Shown here: positions 35,260-44,544 of the stretch, piece after piece
Position numbering within the stretch: position 1 is the stretch's first letter
Layout: the number at the start of each line of letters is the position of its first letter
DNA from: an uncultured Gammaproteobacteria bacterium
GTDB lineage: Bacteria > Pseudomonadota > Gammaproteobacteria > Arenicellales > Poriferihabitantaceae
Reading direction: 5' to 3'
Length of the DNA stretch: 64,000 nt
NCBI GenBank assembly: GCA_947259885.1
Contig: CAMYNW010000027.1
Span: 17,224-81,223, forward strand
Program-made: the position numbers and the translations under genes
The notes under the pieces: generated by a model
Seen by the model: only the letters and a program-made list of their open reading frames with translations
Told to the model about the DNA's origin: nothing
Database searches by the model: none

Positions 35260-36030
35260 ATGAAGCCTTTTTTTCTATGGGCCTTAGTGATTGGCGCCTC
35301 CACCTACGCAGCGATCTGTATACTTTTGTATTTTAATCAACGGAATATGATTTACCTGCCAACATCTGAAACCGAGGCTGGCGGTGCCACAGCGGTCAGA
35401 ATTACCAGTGGCGATCAGTCCCTAAAAGTCTGGCGCATCGGGAACGCCTCAAAGGCAATCATTTATTTCGGTGGCAATGCAGAAAATGTTGCCTGGAATA
35501 TTCCTGCATTCAGAGATTATTTTTCGAATTATTCGGTCTATCTGCTGAACTACCGGGGCTATGGTGGCAGCACTGGGTCACCGTCCGAATCGGGTTTATA
35601 CCAGGATGCATTGGCGTTATATGACTACTTAAAAACCCAGCACAAGGAATTTTATGTGATCGGTCGCAGTCTCGGCGCTGCGATTGGCACTTACCTGGCC
35701 TCAGAGCGCGAAGTTGAAAAACTGATACTGGTCACACCGTTTGACAGCGCTCTCAACATGGCCAAAGAACTCTATCCACTGTTTCCTGTGAGCCTGTTAC
35801 TCAAGGATCGATACGATTCCGTGCGGTACGCCAAAAATGTTTCCGCAAAAATTGGTGTCATCATTGCTGAGCAGGATGGCATTGTCCCGCGTGACCGATC
35901 TGATGCGCTTATCGATGCGTTTTCGCCGTCTCAGATATCAGTCGAGATTATTAAAAATGCCAACCACAACAGTCTGGATAATTTCACAGACTATAGCGCT
36001 GCACTTGTGGCATTCGTTTACACGGAGTAG
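35260..36030 (+). CDS. Membrane-anchored alpha/beta hydrolase
   Basis: 256 residues. An N-terminal hydrophobic helix (about residues 4-24) anchors or exports the protein. The hydrolase core has YFGGNAENV (oxyanion strand), NYRGYGGSTGSPSE, the nucleophile elbow GRSLGAAIG, an acid near AEQDGIVP and the final His in NANHNSLDN. It resembles the BEM46/YfhR family of serine hydrolases, whose natural substrates are unknown. Confidence 0.88.
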   Translation: MKPFFLWALVIGASTYAAICILLYFNQRNMIYLPTSETEAGGATAVRITSGDQSLKVWRIGNASKAIIYFGGNAENVAWNIPAFRDYFSNYSVYLLNYRGYGGSTGSPSESGLYQDALALYDYLKTQHKEFYVIGRSLGAAIGTYLASEREVEKLILVTPFDSALNMAKELYPLFPVSLLLKDRYDSVRYAKNVSAKIGVIIAEQDGIVPRDRSDALIDAFSPSQISVEIIKNANHNSLDNFTDYSAALVAFVYTE

Positions 36031-36058
36031 TTGCGTTTGGTGCAGATGTGTTTTGCAC

Positions 36059-37060
36059 TCAGTCAAACTTGAATGCATCCAGGTAGCCGAACAGTGCCGC
36101 ACTGCCGCCGGTGTGCAGGAATACTACATTCTGGTTTTTCTCAAAGCGACCGTTTCTAATATAGTCGATTAGTCCTGCCAGCCCTTTTCCCGAATACACC
36201 GGATCCATCAGTATCGCTTCCTCGCGGGCCATCAGGGTGACCGCTTCGACCATGCTATCGGTGGGCACACCGTAACCGCCGCCGACATAATTACTGTCAG
36301 CGATTACCTTGTCTCGATCGACTACACCCGGAATACCCATATATTCAGCAGTTTTACAGGCGAGTTGATAAACCTTCTCTTCCTGTTCCTGCTTCGGTGC
36401 TCTGACTCCAATGCCGAGCAGTGGGATTTGTGAATGAGTGGCTTCGAGTCCCACAACCAGACCTGCCTGGGTACCGGCACTGCCGGTCGCGGTAACGAAA
36501 TGGTCGATTCGCAGGCCCATGTCATTGGCTTGAGTAAGCGTTTCCAGCGCGCAGTCAACGTATCCAAGCGCACCAATCTCGTTCGAACCGCCACCGGGGA
36601 TGATGTACGGATTTTTGCCCTCACTGCGCAGCGCCTCGGCGCGGGTCTCCATGGCTTGGTCCATGTTGGTGTCTTTAGGGAAGTGGGTCACACGGGCGCC
36701 GAACAGTTTGTCGAGAAATACGTTGCCGGACTCTAAATAATCGTGTTCAGTGCTCCCGGTACGATTTTCCAATAAGATTTCACAGGCCATGCCGTATTTA
36801 AGTGCCGCCGCCACGGTCTGGCGCGCATGATTGGACTGCACCGCACCTTGCGTGATGATGATATCGGCCTTTTTATCAAGCGCATCAGCAATCAGAAATT
36901 CCAGTTTACGGGTTTTATTTCCGCCGGTTGCAAGACCAGTGCAGTCATCCCTTTTAATATAAATGTCGGGCCCTCCCAGGGCACGGCTCAGGTTCTCAAG
37001 AAACTCAAGCGGAGTCGGCAGATGGGCCAGGTGTACTCTGGAAAAACGCGCTAGATGCAT
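36059..37060 (-). CDS. PLP lyase of the L-cysteate sulfo-lyase (CuyA) / D-cysteine desulfhydrase family
   Basis: A 333-residue fold-type II PLP enzyme. The PLP lysine is K49 within [32 protein letters not shown] and [14 protein letters not shown] (phosphate loop) are present. The [13 protein letters not shown] version of the motif is more like L-cysteate sulfo-lyase, which releases sulfite and ammonia from cysteate, than enterobacterial DcyD, which has RDDVTPMAMGGNK. The HpsN-like gene two genes upstream favours the sulfonate reading. D-cysteine desulfhydrase remains the alternative. The order on the strand is hpsN, aminotransferase, this gene. Confidence 0.8.
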   Translation of the reverse strand: MHLARFSRVHLAHLPTPLEFLENLSRALGGPDIYIKRDDCTGLATGGNKTRKLEFLIADALDKKADIIITQGAVQSNHARQTVAAALKYGMACEILLENRTGSTEHDYLESGNVFLDKLFGARVTHFPKDTNMDQAMETRAEALRSEGKNPYIIPGGGSNEIGALGYVDCALETLTQANDMGLRIDHFVTATGSAGTQAGLVVGLEATHSQIPLLGIGVRAPKQEQEEKVYQLACKTAEYMGIPGVVDRDKVIADSNYVGGGYGVPTDSMVEAVTLMAREEAILMDPVYSGKGLAGLIDYIRNGRFEKNQNVVFLHTGGSAALFGYLDAFKFD

Positions 37061-37082
37061 AGTATTAATTCAGTTGGAAGAT

Positions 37083-38285
37083 TCATAAAGCAGCCAGTTC
37101 TTGGCCAATAATTTCAGCAATCACATCACAATGATGTTCGCTCAAAGACAGCGGTATTCGCATATCGCAGGTGGTCGATAGAATGTTTCGAGTGTCCGGC
37201 AGGTCCTGTTGGTTAAGGTATTGCCAGTGATGATACTGGCTGGTGTAGCCCATGGCCTGGTCACGACCAAACCATTTGATCGCTACACCACGCGCGGTGC
37301 AACGATCTACTAACTGCTGTGTCTGACTTGATTCCAAACCGTTTACATGGAACTGAATTGAACTTGCGACAAATTGTTCCAACGGTTCTCGGGCAGGCAC
37401 ATTGATACCATCTATTTGGTTGAGCCTTTTTTCAAGTTCAGCATAAAGATAATTCCACTGCTCTCCACGTTTTGTCATTTGCTTCAGCTGTGGTCGTAAA
37501 ATACAAGCAACCAGATTTGACATACGCATACTGAAGTTTGGAATGTGACCCTTCAAGCGATCAAAAACTTGCTGCGATGGAGCACTCCGATGTTGTCCAT
37601 AGAGCATATAACTGCCAGAGTAGAGAATTGCTTTGGCCGCAATCTCTTCGTTATCGGTCACCACAATACCCCCTTCTCCGGAATTGATGTGCTTGAATGT
37701 CTGAGTACTAAAACATCCTACTGCACCGAAGCGTCCGGTAAAGGTGTTATTCCATTTCGCGCCCATGGTATGGGCACAGTCTTCAATCAGCACCAAACCA
37801 AGTCGCTCACAAATCGATACTAGTTTTTCCATATCCGCAATATGTCCACGCATATGGGTCAACAGCAATGCTTTGGCGCCTGACTCTGCCGCCTTGTGTT
37901 CGAGGTCGCTAAGATTAATCCGGTAGTCGTCATCCACTTCCACCAGCACAGCATGTGCTCCCGCATGATGAATCGCACCCGGCACCGGTGCCAGGTTAAA
38001 TGCATTGACCAGAACTTTGTCACCAGGCTCAACGCCCGCAACTTTTAATCCAAGAAAAATTGCGCAGCCTCCAGAATTGACGCCAACGGCATATCGGCTG
38101 CCCACATAGTCCGCGTACTCCTGCTCAAACAGGGCAGCGTGCGGTTCAGTACCTGAATATTCGCCATATCGATGTAAACGGCCGCTGCGCAGTAACGATA
38201 CCGCCTGTTCTATCGCCTCCTCTGGAATTGGCCCGGGATCGCTGAGATCGATGTCGAGCGCCGGGTGTTGTTTGGGATTCAGCAT
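37083..38285 (-). CDS. DegT/DnrJ/EryC1/StrS aminotransferase-fold enzyme
   Basis: 400 residues, PLP-dependent fold type I. The PLP lysine lies in STQTFKHINSGEGG and the phosphate and ring contacts in VGVNSGGCAIFLGL and IEDCAHTMGA. These enzymes usually aminate keto-sugars, but here the neighbours are an HpsN-like dehydrogenase (45 bp upstream) and a CuyA-like lyase (22 bp downstream). A non-sugar keto substrate such as a sulfo-oxo-acid is therefore possible, which would be unusual. Substrate inferred from context only. Confidence 0.85.
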   Translation of the reverse strand: MLNPKQHPALDIDLSDPGPIPEEAIEQAVSLLRSGRLHRYGEYSGTEPHAALFEQEYADYVGSRYAVGVNSGGCAIFLGLKVAGVEPGDKVLVNAFNLAPVPGAIHHAGAHAVLVEVDDDYRINLSDLEHKAAESGAKALLLTHMRGHIADMEKLVSICERLGLVLIEDCAHTMGAKWNNTFTGRFGAVGCFSTQTFKHINSGEGGIVVTDNEEIAAKAILYSGSYMLYGQHRSAPSQQVFDRLKGHIPNFSMRMSNLVACILRPQLKQMTKRGEQWNYLYAELEKRLNQIDGINVPAREPLEQFVASSIQFHVNGLESSQTQQLVDRCTARGVAIKWFGRDQAMGYTSQYHHWQYLNQQDLPDTRNILSTTCDMRIPLSLSEHHCDVIAEIIGQELAAL

Positions 38286-38330
38286 TTTATTTTCTAAACC
38301 AACTTGAAGTTCGGTTGAGCGAACAATCGT

Positions 38331-39653
38331 TCATTGTAATTGATCAATTTCCCCGCGCAATTCAAACTGCTCATCGGGAAAATACTTCTCGAGCCGGATG
38401 TCACCGGTCATGGCATGCCCCTCCATTCCTTCCAGTCGGGAGATTCTGGAGGCCACCGGTGCCACCTTGCGCGCTGCGTCACGGGTCAGACGCTGATAAG
38501 TCAGGGTCTTGATGAATTTTCCGGCGTTGAGTCCTCCTGAGTAACGACCTGCGCCTTTGGTTGGCAAGATATGGTTTGGTCCAGAACACTTGTCACCGAA
38601 GGCTACCGTTGTTTCCTCACCGAGAAATAGCGAGCCGTAGTTACGCAATGATGCAAGCCACCAGTCCAGATCCTGCGCCTGCACCTGGAGATGTTCCGGC
38701 GCATAGTCGTCACATACCTGCACTGCTTCTTCGCGGGTGTCGGTGAGCACGATCTCACCATAGTCACGCCAGGCGGGTGTAGCAGCGCTGCGTGCCAGTG
38801 CCGGCAGAGCGGCAATCACCTCCGGCATTAACTGATTCACTTCATTTGCGATACGCTCTGAAGTCGTCGCTAACCAAACTGGAGAATCCACGCCGTGTTC
38901 CGCCTGACCAGCCAGGTCACTGGCAACAATAAAAGCATCTGCGGTATCGTCGCACACCACCATAGATTCAGTGGGCCCTGCAATCACATCGATGCCAACC
39001 ATACCAAACAGCATTCTCTTGGCTTCGGCAACGAAACGGTTACCGGGCCCTACGATCACATCCGCCCGATGGCCGGTAAAAAGCCCATAAGCGAGAGATG
39101 CAATCCCCTGAACCCCACCAGCGCACAATATCTGATCAGCGCCGGACACATCCATGGCATAGAGTATTGCAGAATGAATTCCGCCACGTTCTAGCGAGCC
39201 GGGTGAGGTTGCGATCACGTTGTCTACCCCCGCGATCTTAGCGGTTGCCACACTCATTATTGCTGATGCGGCATGGGCATAGCGCCCCCCCGGCACATAA
39301 CATCCGGCCGTTTTTACCGGAACCAGCTTTTGTCCCGCCACCAATCCGTCCATGAGCTCAACCTCAAATTCCAACATGGAATCACGCTGCTGGGTAGCGA
39401 AATCACTGACCCGTTTATGGGCAAATCGTATATCGTCTTTCACCGTTTCCGGCAGTTTTCTTGCAGCGGCGTCGATAGACTCACGATTCACTAAGATATC
39501 TCCTTCCCAGCCATCAAACTTCTGGCAATAATCCTTAACCGCCTGCTCACCATCTCGTTCGAGTGCATTTAGCATCTGACTCACCGTTTGTGCGGTTTCA
39601 TCGCTGCCGGTCTTGGCGGTCTTGGTTGCTTTTTTTATATAGGTGATTGCCAT
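38331..39653 (-). CDS. hpsN: HisD-like sulfopropanediol 3-dehydrogenase
   Basis: 440 residues, homologous to histidinol dehydrogenase but of the HpsN type, which oxidises 2,3-dihydroxypropane-1-sulfonate to 3-sulfolactate. Features: AGCYVPGGRYAHAASAIM, VGPGNRFVAEAKR, IDVIAGPTESM, zinc-site residues in LAGQAEHG, and the C-terminal LEGMEGHAMTGDIRLEKYFPDE that is characteristic of the HpsN group. No other his gene is nearby, which argues against histidine biosynthesis. Confidence 0.8.
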   Translation of the reverse strand: MAITYIKKATKTAKTGSDETAQTVSQMLNALERDGEQAVKDYCQKFDGWEGDILVNRESIDAAARKLPETVKDDIRFAHKRVSDFATQQRDSMLEFEVELMDGLVAGQKLVPVKTAGCYVPGGRYAHAASAIMSVATAKIAGVDNVIATSPGSLERGGIHSAILYAMDVSGADQILCAGGVQGIASLAYGLFTGHRADVIVGPGNRFVAEAKRMLFGMVGIDVIAGPTESMVVCDDTADAFIVASDLAGQAEHGVDSPVWLATTSERIANEVNQLMPEVIAALPALARSAATPAWRDYGEIVLTDTREEAVQVCDDYAPEHLQVQAQDLDWWLASLRNYGSLFLGEETTVAFGDKCSGPNHILPTKGAGRYSGGLNAGKFIKTLTYQRLTRDAARKVAPVASRISRLEGMEGHAMTGDIRLEKYFPDEQFELRGEIDQLQ

Positions 39654-39765
39654 AGTGTAAAAATTAGATTTGCCCGCCCCGTTGTAAGGATGATTATCGA
39701 GGAACTAATCAAGTTCGAATTTTTTGCGTTGCCATTACGCTACTGCATCTGCCCCTTGGACCCAA

Positions 39766-40782
39766 TTATTCCTGGGCCGCTCGATTGCAATCGATACAAT
39801 CCGCAATCAATGCGATCATTTCGAACATCAGTGAATTGGCCACCAGGGAAGTAATCTGATTTGGGGAATCCTTGGTCGGCATCAGGCACACCACATCTCC
39901 ACCAATGATATTCTTACCCTTCACTGACCGGATCATGCGCATGACCTGGTTAATTCGCAGCCCCTCCATTCCCGCCTCGATATTGGCCACCCCAGGTGCC
40001 ACAGTGGGATCCAGACAATCCAGGTCAAAAGTAATATAGACCGGCGTATCACCGAGGCGTTGATCTATGATCTCGATAGCGTGGTCTATACCGATCTCCG
40101 CAAACCTGCCCATATCTATCACCTCATACCCCAGATCATAGCTTGGCTCCAACCAATCAAGGGTACGAGGATTGCCCCGAATACCTACCTGCACGCTGGT
40201 ATGGGGATCAACATGGCCGTCTCTGACCAGATAGCTGGCCCAGTGCGCAGCCGATTTTTTTGCACCGAGAAAGTGATCGATATGGTGAAACGCATCGGTG
40301 TGTGCATCAAAATGCAGCAGGCTCACTTTTTGTCCATCCGTGGTTTTCGCTTCAGGGCCAGCAATGGCCTGAAGGACCCCTCCAGTAACCGAGTGATCGC
40401 CGCCCACCGACACAGGTCTTGCGCCAGCGGCGTCGATACGCCGATAAAAATCGGTAATACGCTGGATACACGCTTCGTTATCATTGGCTTCTGGCAACGC
40501 AACATCACCAAGGTCATTAATACGACACTGCTTCCAGGGATCAACTCCAAACTCTTTGTGCACCCTGCGTCCCAATGCCGAAATATTCCGCACTGCTCTG
40601 GGACCAAGATGTTGGTCTCTCTCCGTGGTGCCGTTGCCGGTGCTATGGGGAATTCCTACTAAGGCTATATCACTATTCTCCGGATTCGGATCGAGGGGAC
40701 AGCGAAACAACGTTGGTACTCCCCACCAATAGAGGCCATGCAACATCGCATCGAGCTTTTCCTGGGTAGCCTGGTCGGTCAT
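39766..40782 (-). CDS. Ureohydrolase (agmatinase/guanidino-acid hydrolase family)
   Basis: 338 residues of the arginase superfamily. The binuclear manganese ligands are all present: GGDHS, LHFDAHTDAFHH and ITFDLDCLDPTVAPG. The family splits urea from agmatine, guanidinobutyrate, guanidinopropionate and similar compounds; the specificity loop does not let me choose. The gene starts 2 bp after the cupin gene and heads the sulfonate-type genes, with a 112-bp gap to hpsN. A guanidino-sulfonate substrate is a speculative option. Confidence 0.88.
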   Translation of the reverse strand: MTDQATQEKLDAMLHGLYWWGVPTLFRCPLDPNPENSDIALVGIPHSTGNGTTERDQHLGPRAVRNISALGRRVHKEFGVDPWKQCRINDLGDVALPEANDNEACIQRITDFYRRIDAAGARPVSVGGDHSVTGGVLQAIAGPEAKTTDGQKVSLLHFDAHTDAFHHIDHFLGAKKSAAHWASYLVRDGHVDPHTSVQVGIRGNPRTLDWLEPSYDLGYEVIDMGRFAEIGIDHAIEIIDQRLGDTPVYITFDLDCLDPTVAPGVANIEAGMEGLRINQVMRMIRSVKGKNIIGGDVVCLMPTKDSPNQITSLVANSLMFEMIALIADCIDCNRAAQE

Positions 40783-40784
40783 CT

Positions 40785-41171
40785 TTATCTTGTCCCTAAA
40801 TCACTGAAGCTGTAATCAATGCCGATCAACAGACAACCGTTGACGGTTCGGCTGTTGTGTTCGGTCTCTGGCATGTAGATGACATAGTCTCCCGGACCGA
40901 GTACGGTACCATCTGACTCAATAAAATCACCCTCCAGGATCAGATACTCCTCGCGCCTTTTGTGCACATGGCGAATTGTTTCGGCACCTGGCTGCATACG
41001 CATCATATAGGCCCCTTGCCCAGTTTTCCGGTCGTAACTTAAGCGAAGCCAGGTTATGTCCTCCTGCATCGGCCCTTCTATATCGTATTCATCGAATTGG
41101 GTGCTCGCGGTGCGAATTATTTTTCTACTGTCGCCGAACGAATCGGGGGGGCTGTTCATGATTTTCTCCAC
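40785..41171 (-). CDS. Small single-cupin protein
   Basis: 128 residues (or 124 from Met5). Cupin motif 1 is partly present as GAETIRHVHKRREEYLILEG, with metal ligands His-x-His and Glu, and motif 2 as GPGDYVIYMPETEHNSRT. It could bind a metal and act as a small dioxygenase, isomerase or ureidoglycolate-lyase-like enzyme. It lies between the M48-TerB gene (5 bp) and the ureohydrolase gene (2 bp), so it belongs to the same transcript. Exact function unknown. Confidence 0.85.
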   Translation of the reverse strand: MEKIMNSPPDSFGDSRKIIRTASTQFDEYDIEGPMQEDITWLRLSYDRKTGQGAYMMRMQPGAETIRHVHKRREEYLILEGDFIESDGTVLGPGDYVIYMPETEHNSRTVNGCLLIGIDYSFSDLGTR

Positions 41172-41176
41172 CTAAA

Positions 41177-42376
41177 TTAGTCTGGTTCACAATCCTGGAC
41201 CAGAGTCTGACAAATAAAGGCTCTGGAAATTCCAAGCTGGTCGGCGATATTATCCATCACCGCACGTTCAATGTCGCTCGACTTATTGTCCGCTTTCGCC
41301 ATCACACAAATATCCCGCATTACCTGCATCCGCTGTGTCAGGCTGGTTTGTTGATTAGCTGCTTTAATTCGTTTCGGTAGAGCATCTATGATGCGATCTA
41401 TGTTCAACCCCTTATTGAACTCACCCTTGCCAAAAAACTTTTCAAACATTTCTATCTCTTCTACATCGATTCCGCTATCGGCATTCGCCACCGCAATTAC
41501 GCCGGCGAACAACAGCCGCCGCATGGCATTTGCATTATCGGTGCGGGCTTCCAGATAACTCGGCTCCATCAAGCTCATTAACCTTTGCACCCCGACTTCT
41601 AGATGTTCATGCGTAGTGCCATCCTCGGTCATAAGCACTGACTGGTCAAACAGAGTGAGCGCCTTCACTCGGAGCGGACTGAACGGATGCGTAGAGAACC
41701 AGTCTTCTTTCGGTGCACTCTGGCCAGGTTCGGCGTCCTCGACCTGCATTTCGTCCACCTGCTTGAGAAACTCGCCAAGGTCGAAGCGGATTACCGTATC
41801 ACCGAGCCCGGACGCCAGTTTAAACAACGATCGGGCTATGCCGTTCAGGTCGTCGGCACAAAAAGCACCAGCCCGGTCTGCGGAGACCTCCGCATTTCGC
41901 GACCAGGCGAACAGGTCCAAAGCCAGACGCGGGTCCGGCCGCTGACTGCCGCGGAGCAATAAGCCAATGGGGATCTCATGATGGTTATACACGTGATGTC
42001 CAAACTCATGGCCTATCACAAACTTAAGCTCACTTCCCTCGAATCGCTCCAGCAGACTGGAAGAGAACATAACGAATAACTTTCCACCTTCGGGCTTGAA
42101 GCAGACGGCATTGTATTGCGGACTGGAGTAAACATAGAGCTCATGAGGAATCTCCATTTCAAGCTTTTCAATACATTCGTCCGCCAGCTTATGCACTTGT
42201 GGTGCCATAAAGCGGCTCAAACGCACTGATGTTCCAAGCAGCCGCCTTCGAGTTCCCACTGGCCCATCTTCCTGTATCTTTTCAAGGTGCTTGTTGACTC
42301 GTATTACGTCGGGGTGCTTGAGCAATTCTGCAGCCATCTCCCGATCATTCTGATATCTGATTACTTCCCAGTTCAT
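41177..42376 (-). CDS. M48 metalloprotease fused to a TerB-like domain
   Basis: 399 residues. The N-terminal part is an M48-type zinc peptidase with HEFGH at residues 123-127 and a third-ligand region near SADRAGAFCADD. The C-terminal 110 residues (from RRLLFAGVIAVANADSGIDVEEIEMFEKFFG) look like a TerB/tellurite-resistance-type helical domain with acidic metal-binding turns. There is no signal peptide or membrane span, so it acts in the cytosol, unlike HtpX. It is the first gene of the minus-strand run and is divergent from the MATE gene. Confidence 0.85.
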   Translation of the reverse strand: MNWEVIRYQNDREMAAELLKHPDVIRVNKHLEKIQEDGPVGTRRRLLGTSVRLSRFMAPQVHKLADECIEKLEMEIPHELYVYSSPQYNAVCFKPEGGKLFVMFSSSLLERFEGSELKFVIGHEFGHHVYNHHEIPIGLLLRGSQRPDPRLALDLFAWSRNAEVSADRAGAFCADDLNGIARSLFKLASGLGDTVIRFDLGEFLKQVDEMQVEDAEPGQSAPKEDWFSTHPFSPLRVKALTLFDQSVLMTEDGTTHEHLEVGVQRLMSLMEPSYLEARTDNANAMRRLLFAGVIAVANADSGIDVEEIEMFEKFFGKGEFNKGLNIDRIIDALPKRIKAANQQTSLTQRMQVMRDICVMAKADNKSSDIERAVMDNIADQLGISRAFICQTLVQDCEPD

Positions 42377-42445
42377 TTACTTTCATACCGTGTAAGTTTG
42401 CGATAGCCTACCATCTCAACCTCTGCGGTCAACTCACCTAAGCCC

Positions 42446-43762
42446 ATGTCCAGGGACAGTTCTGCCATCACCCATCGCAACGTCTGGTCCCTGGCAGGCC
42501 CGATTATCGTTTCGAACATGTCAGTGCCACTGGTCGGCGCGGTGGACACTGCAGTAGTAGGCCGTCTCCCGGGTCCGACTTATATTGGGGCAGTAGCGCT
42601 GGGTGCATTGATATTCAGTTTTCTATACTGGGGGTTTAGCTTTCTTCGCATGGGGACTACCGGATTTGTGGCCCGAGCTGTAGGGGCCAAGGATCAACCT
42701 GAATTATCAAGAACCTATATTCGAGTTTTATTGCTGGCACTGCTGTCCGGGCTGCTTGTGATAATTCTCGGTAGACCGATTATTCAACTGGCGCTGGCTG
42801 TCATCGAAAGCAGCAGTGCGGTTGAGTCTCTAGCAGCGGAATACGCATACATACGAATATGGAGCGCGCCGGCCACCCTTTGCCTCTACGTATTTACCGG
42901 AATCCTGATTGGCCTGCATAACACTCGTGATGTGTTCTTGCTGCAGATCGTATTGAACCTAACCAATGTTGTGCTGGATCTGGCATTCGTTCCTTGGCTT
43001 GGTCTGGGTGTCGCCGGAGTAGCCTGGGCATCGCTAATCGCAGAATATATCGCCGCGGGCCTCGGATATTGGATATTGCGCAAGCCCTTGACCGATGCGT
43101 TTACAGTTCTGGATTGGAAAAGAATTCTGGCAATAGCACCGATGTTACTTCTGCTGCGCAGCAACAGTCATATTTTTGTCCGTACGCTGTGTCTGGTTTT
43201 TTCGTTTGCCTTTTTTACCGCACAAGGCGCAAAGTTGGGAGACCTGGTACTCGCCGCCAATACTATTCTGCTTCATTTGCAAAGCATTATGGCCTATGGA
43301 TTAGATGGTTTTGCTCACGCTGTCGAAGCACTTGCCGGCAGTGCATACGGCGCTCATAGTCGCTCTCGGTTCAGTCGGGCAGTGAAACTCACCACCTGGT
43401 GGGCGGCCGCTGCAGCGGCCGCCACTAGTCTGATTTACTTAGTTCTGGGAGAAAGCATCCTGACCTTATTCAGTGACCAGAAAGCAGTCATCAATGCTGC
43501 CTCCGCTTTTCTCCCCTGGATGATTGCCGCACCAATAGTATCGGTATGGAGCTTTCAATTAGACGGGGTGTTTATTGGTGTCGGCCATACCCGGGAAATG
43601 CGCAATGCGATGCTGGTCTCAACTCTGACTTACCTGGCTTTGGTCTGGATACTATTGCCGATGCTTGGTAATCACGGTCTGTTTCTTGCACTAACCCTGT
43701 TTATGTTGCTGCGCGCCCTGACTCTCTGGTACTACTATCCGCAAATCAGCCGGAATATCTGA
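42446..43762 (+). CDS. MATE family efflux transporter (DinF-like)
   Basis: 438 residues with about 12 membrane helices in two MatE repeats (VWSLAGPIIVSNMSVPLVGAVDTAVVGRL at the N-terminus; GFAHAVEALAGSAYGA in the second half). MATE proteins export drugs or metabolites in exchange for Na+ or H+. Two base pairs separate it from the sulfotransferase gene, so they are co-transcribed, and the pump may export a sulfated or otherwise modified product; that link is inference. Confidence 0.92.
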   Translation: MSRDSSAITHRNVWSLAGPIIVSNMSVPLVGAVDTAVVGRLPGPTYIGAVALGALIFSFLYWGFSFLRMGTTGFVARAVGAKDQPELSRTYIRVLLLALLSGLLVIILGRPIIQLALAVIESSSAVESLAAEYAYIRIWSAPATLCLYVFTGILIGLHNTRDVFLLQIVLNLTNVVLDLAFVPWLGLGVAGVAWASLIAEYIAAGLGYWILRKPLTDAFTVLDWKRILAIAPMLLLLRSNSHIFVRTLCLVFSFAFFTAQGAKLGDLVLAANTILLHLQSIMAYGLDGFAHAVEALAGSAYGAHSRSRFSRAVKLTTWWAAAAAAATSLIYLVLGESILTLFSDQKAVINAASAFLPWMIAAPIVSVWSFQLDGVFIGVGHTREMRNAMLVSTLTYLALVWILLPMLGNHGLFLALTLFMLLRALTLWYYYPQISRNI

Positions 43763-43764
43763 TA

Positions 43765-44544
43765 ATGGCGAAACCGAAGCATCCAATTGTCATGTTATGG
43801 GCTCATCCACGCTCAATGTCTACGGCTACAGAGCGCATTATGCGTGAACGCGGCGACTTTCACTGCATGCACGAGCCATTCATGTACTACTACTATGTGC
43901 ATCTTGGAAAAAAAAGGCTTCCCCACTTCGAAATCGAAGCCGGTCGCCCTTCGGACTTTAATGACATCCTTGCAATGTTATTCGAATCAGCTCAGAAGTC
44001 GCCGGTTTTTTCTAAAGACATGGCCTACTATGTGCTACCTGAAATCTACCAATATCCAGCTCTGGCAAACAATTTATTACATTTTTTTCTAGTACGGGAT
44101 CCACGTCGAGCGATCCTCTCCTATCATAAACTCGATCCCGACCTCCAATGCGATGAAGTCGGTATCGAGTCTCAATGGCAATTATTTCGGTGGATAAAAG
44201 ACCATACCGGCACAGCACCAATGGTCATGCGCGCAGAGGATATTCAGGACAATCCCCAGTGCATAATTGGGGCCATGTGGCAGCAGATTGGTCTCGAATT
44301 CATTGCCGAGGCTTTTGAATGGAATAGAGAGGATACGCCTGAAGACTGGCAGCAAGTTAATCAATGGCATCACACGGCATTGACCAGACGGTCCATCAAA
44401 CCCCAACGAAGCAGTGAATGGGAATTACAGGCCGCTTTTGAAAAAGCAGTAAATACCGCACCTCAATTGCAGCACTATCTTGATCACCATATGCCCTTCT
44501 ATACAGAGCTGGTAGCGGCAGCAGAACGGTCGCTCGCGAGATGA
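43765..44544 (+). CDS. Sulfotransferase-family protein
   Basis: 259 residues. A PAPS-type 5'-phosphate loop PRSMSTA is at residues 15-21 and the 3'-phosphate motif FLVRDPRRAILSYHK follows near residue 110. It lies directly behind the MATE gene. The 3' end overlaps the convergent MFS gene by 46 bp. The acceptor substrate is unknown, and branched-chain-aminotransferase-like relatives exist with the same P-loop fold. Confidence 0.85.
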   Translation: MAKPKHPIVMLWAHPRSMSTATERIMRERGDFHCMHEPFMYYYYVHLGKKRLPHFEIEAGRPSDFNDILAMLFESAQKSPVFSKDMAYYVLPEIYQYPALANNLLHFFLVRDPRRAILSYHKLDPDLQCDEVGIESQWQLFRWIKDHTGTAPMVMRAEDIQDNPQCIIGAMWQQIGLEFIAEAFEWNREDTPEDWQQVNQWHHTALTRRSIKPQRSSEWELQAAFEKAVNTAPQLQHYLDHHMPFYTELVAAAERSLAR

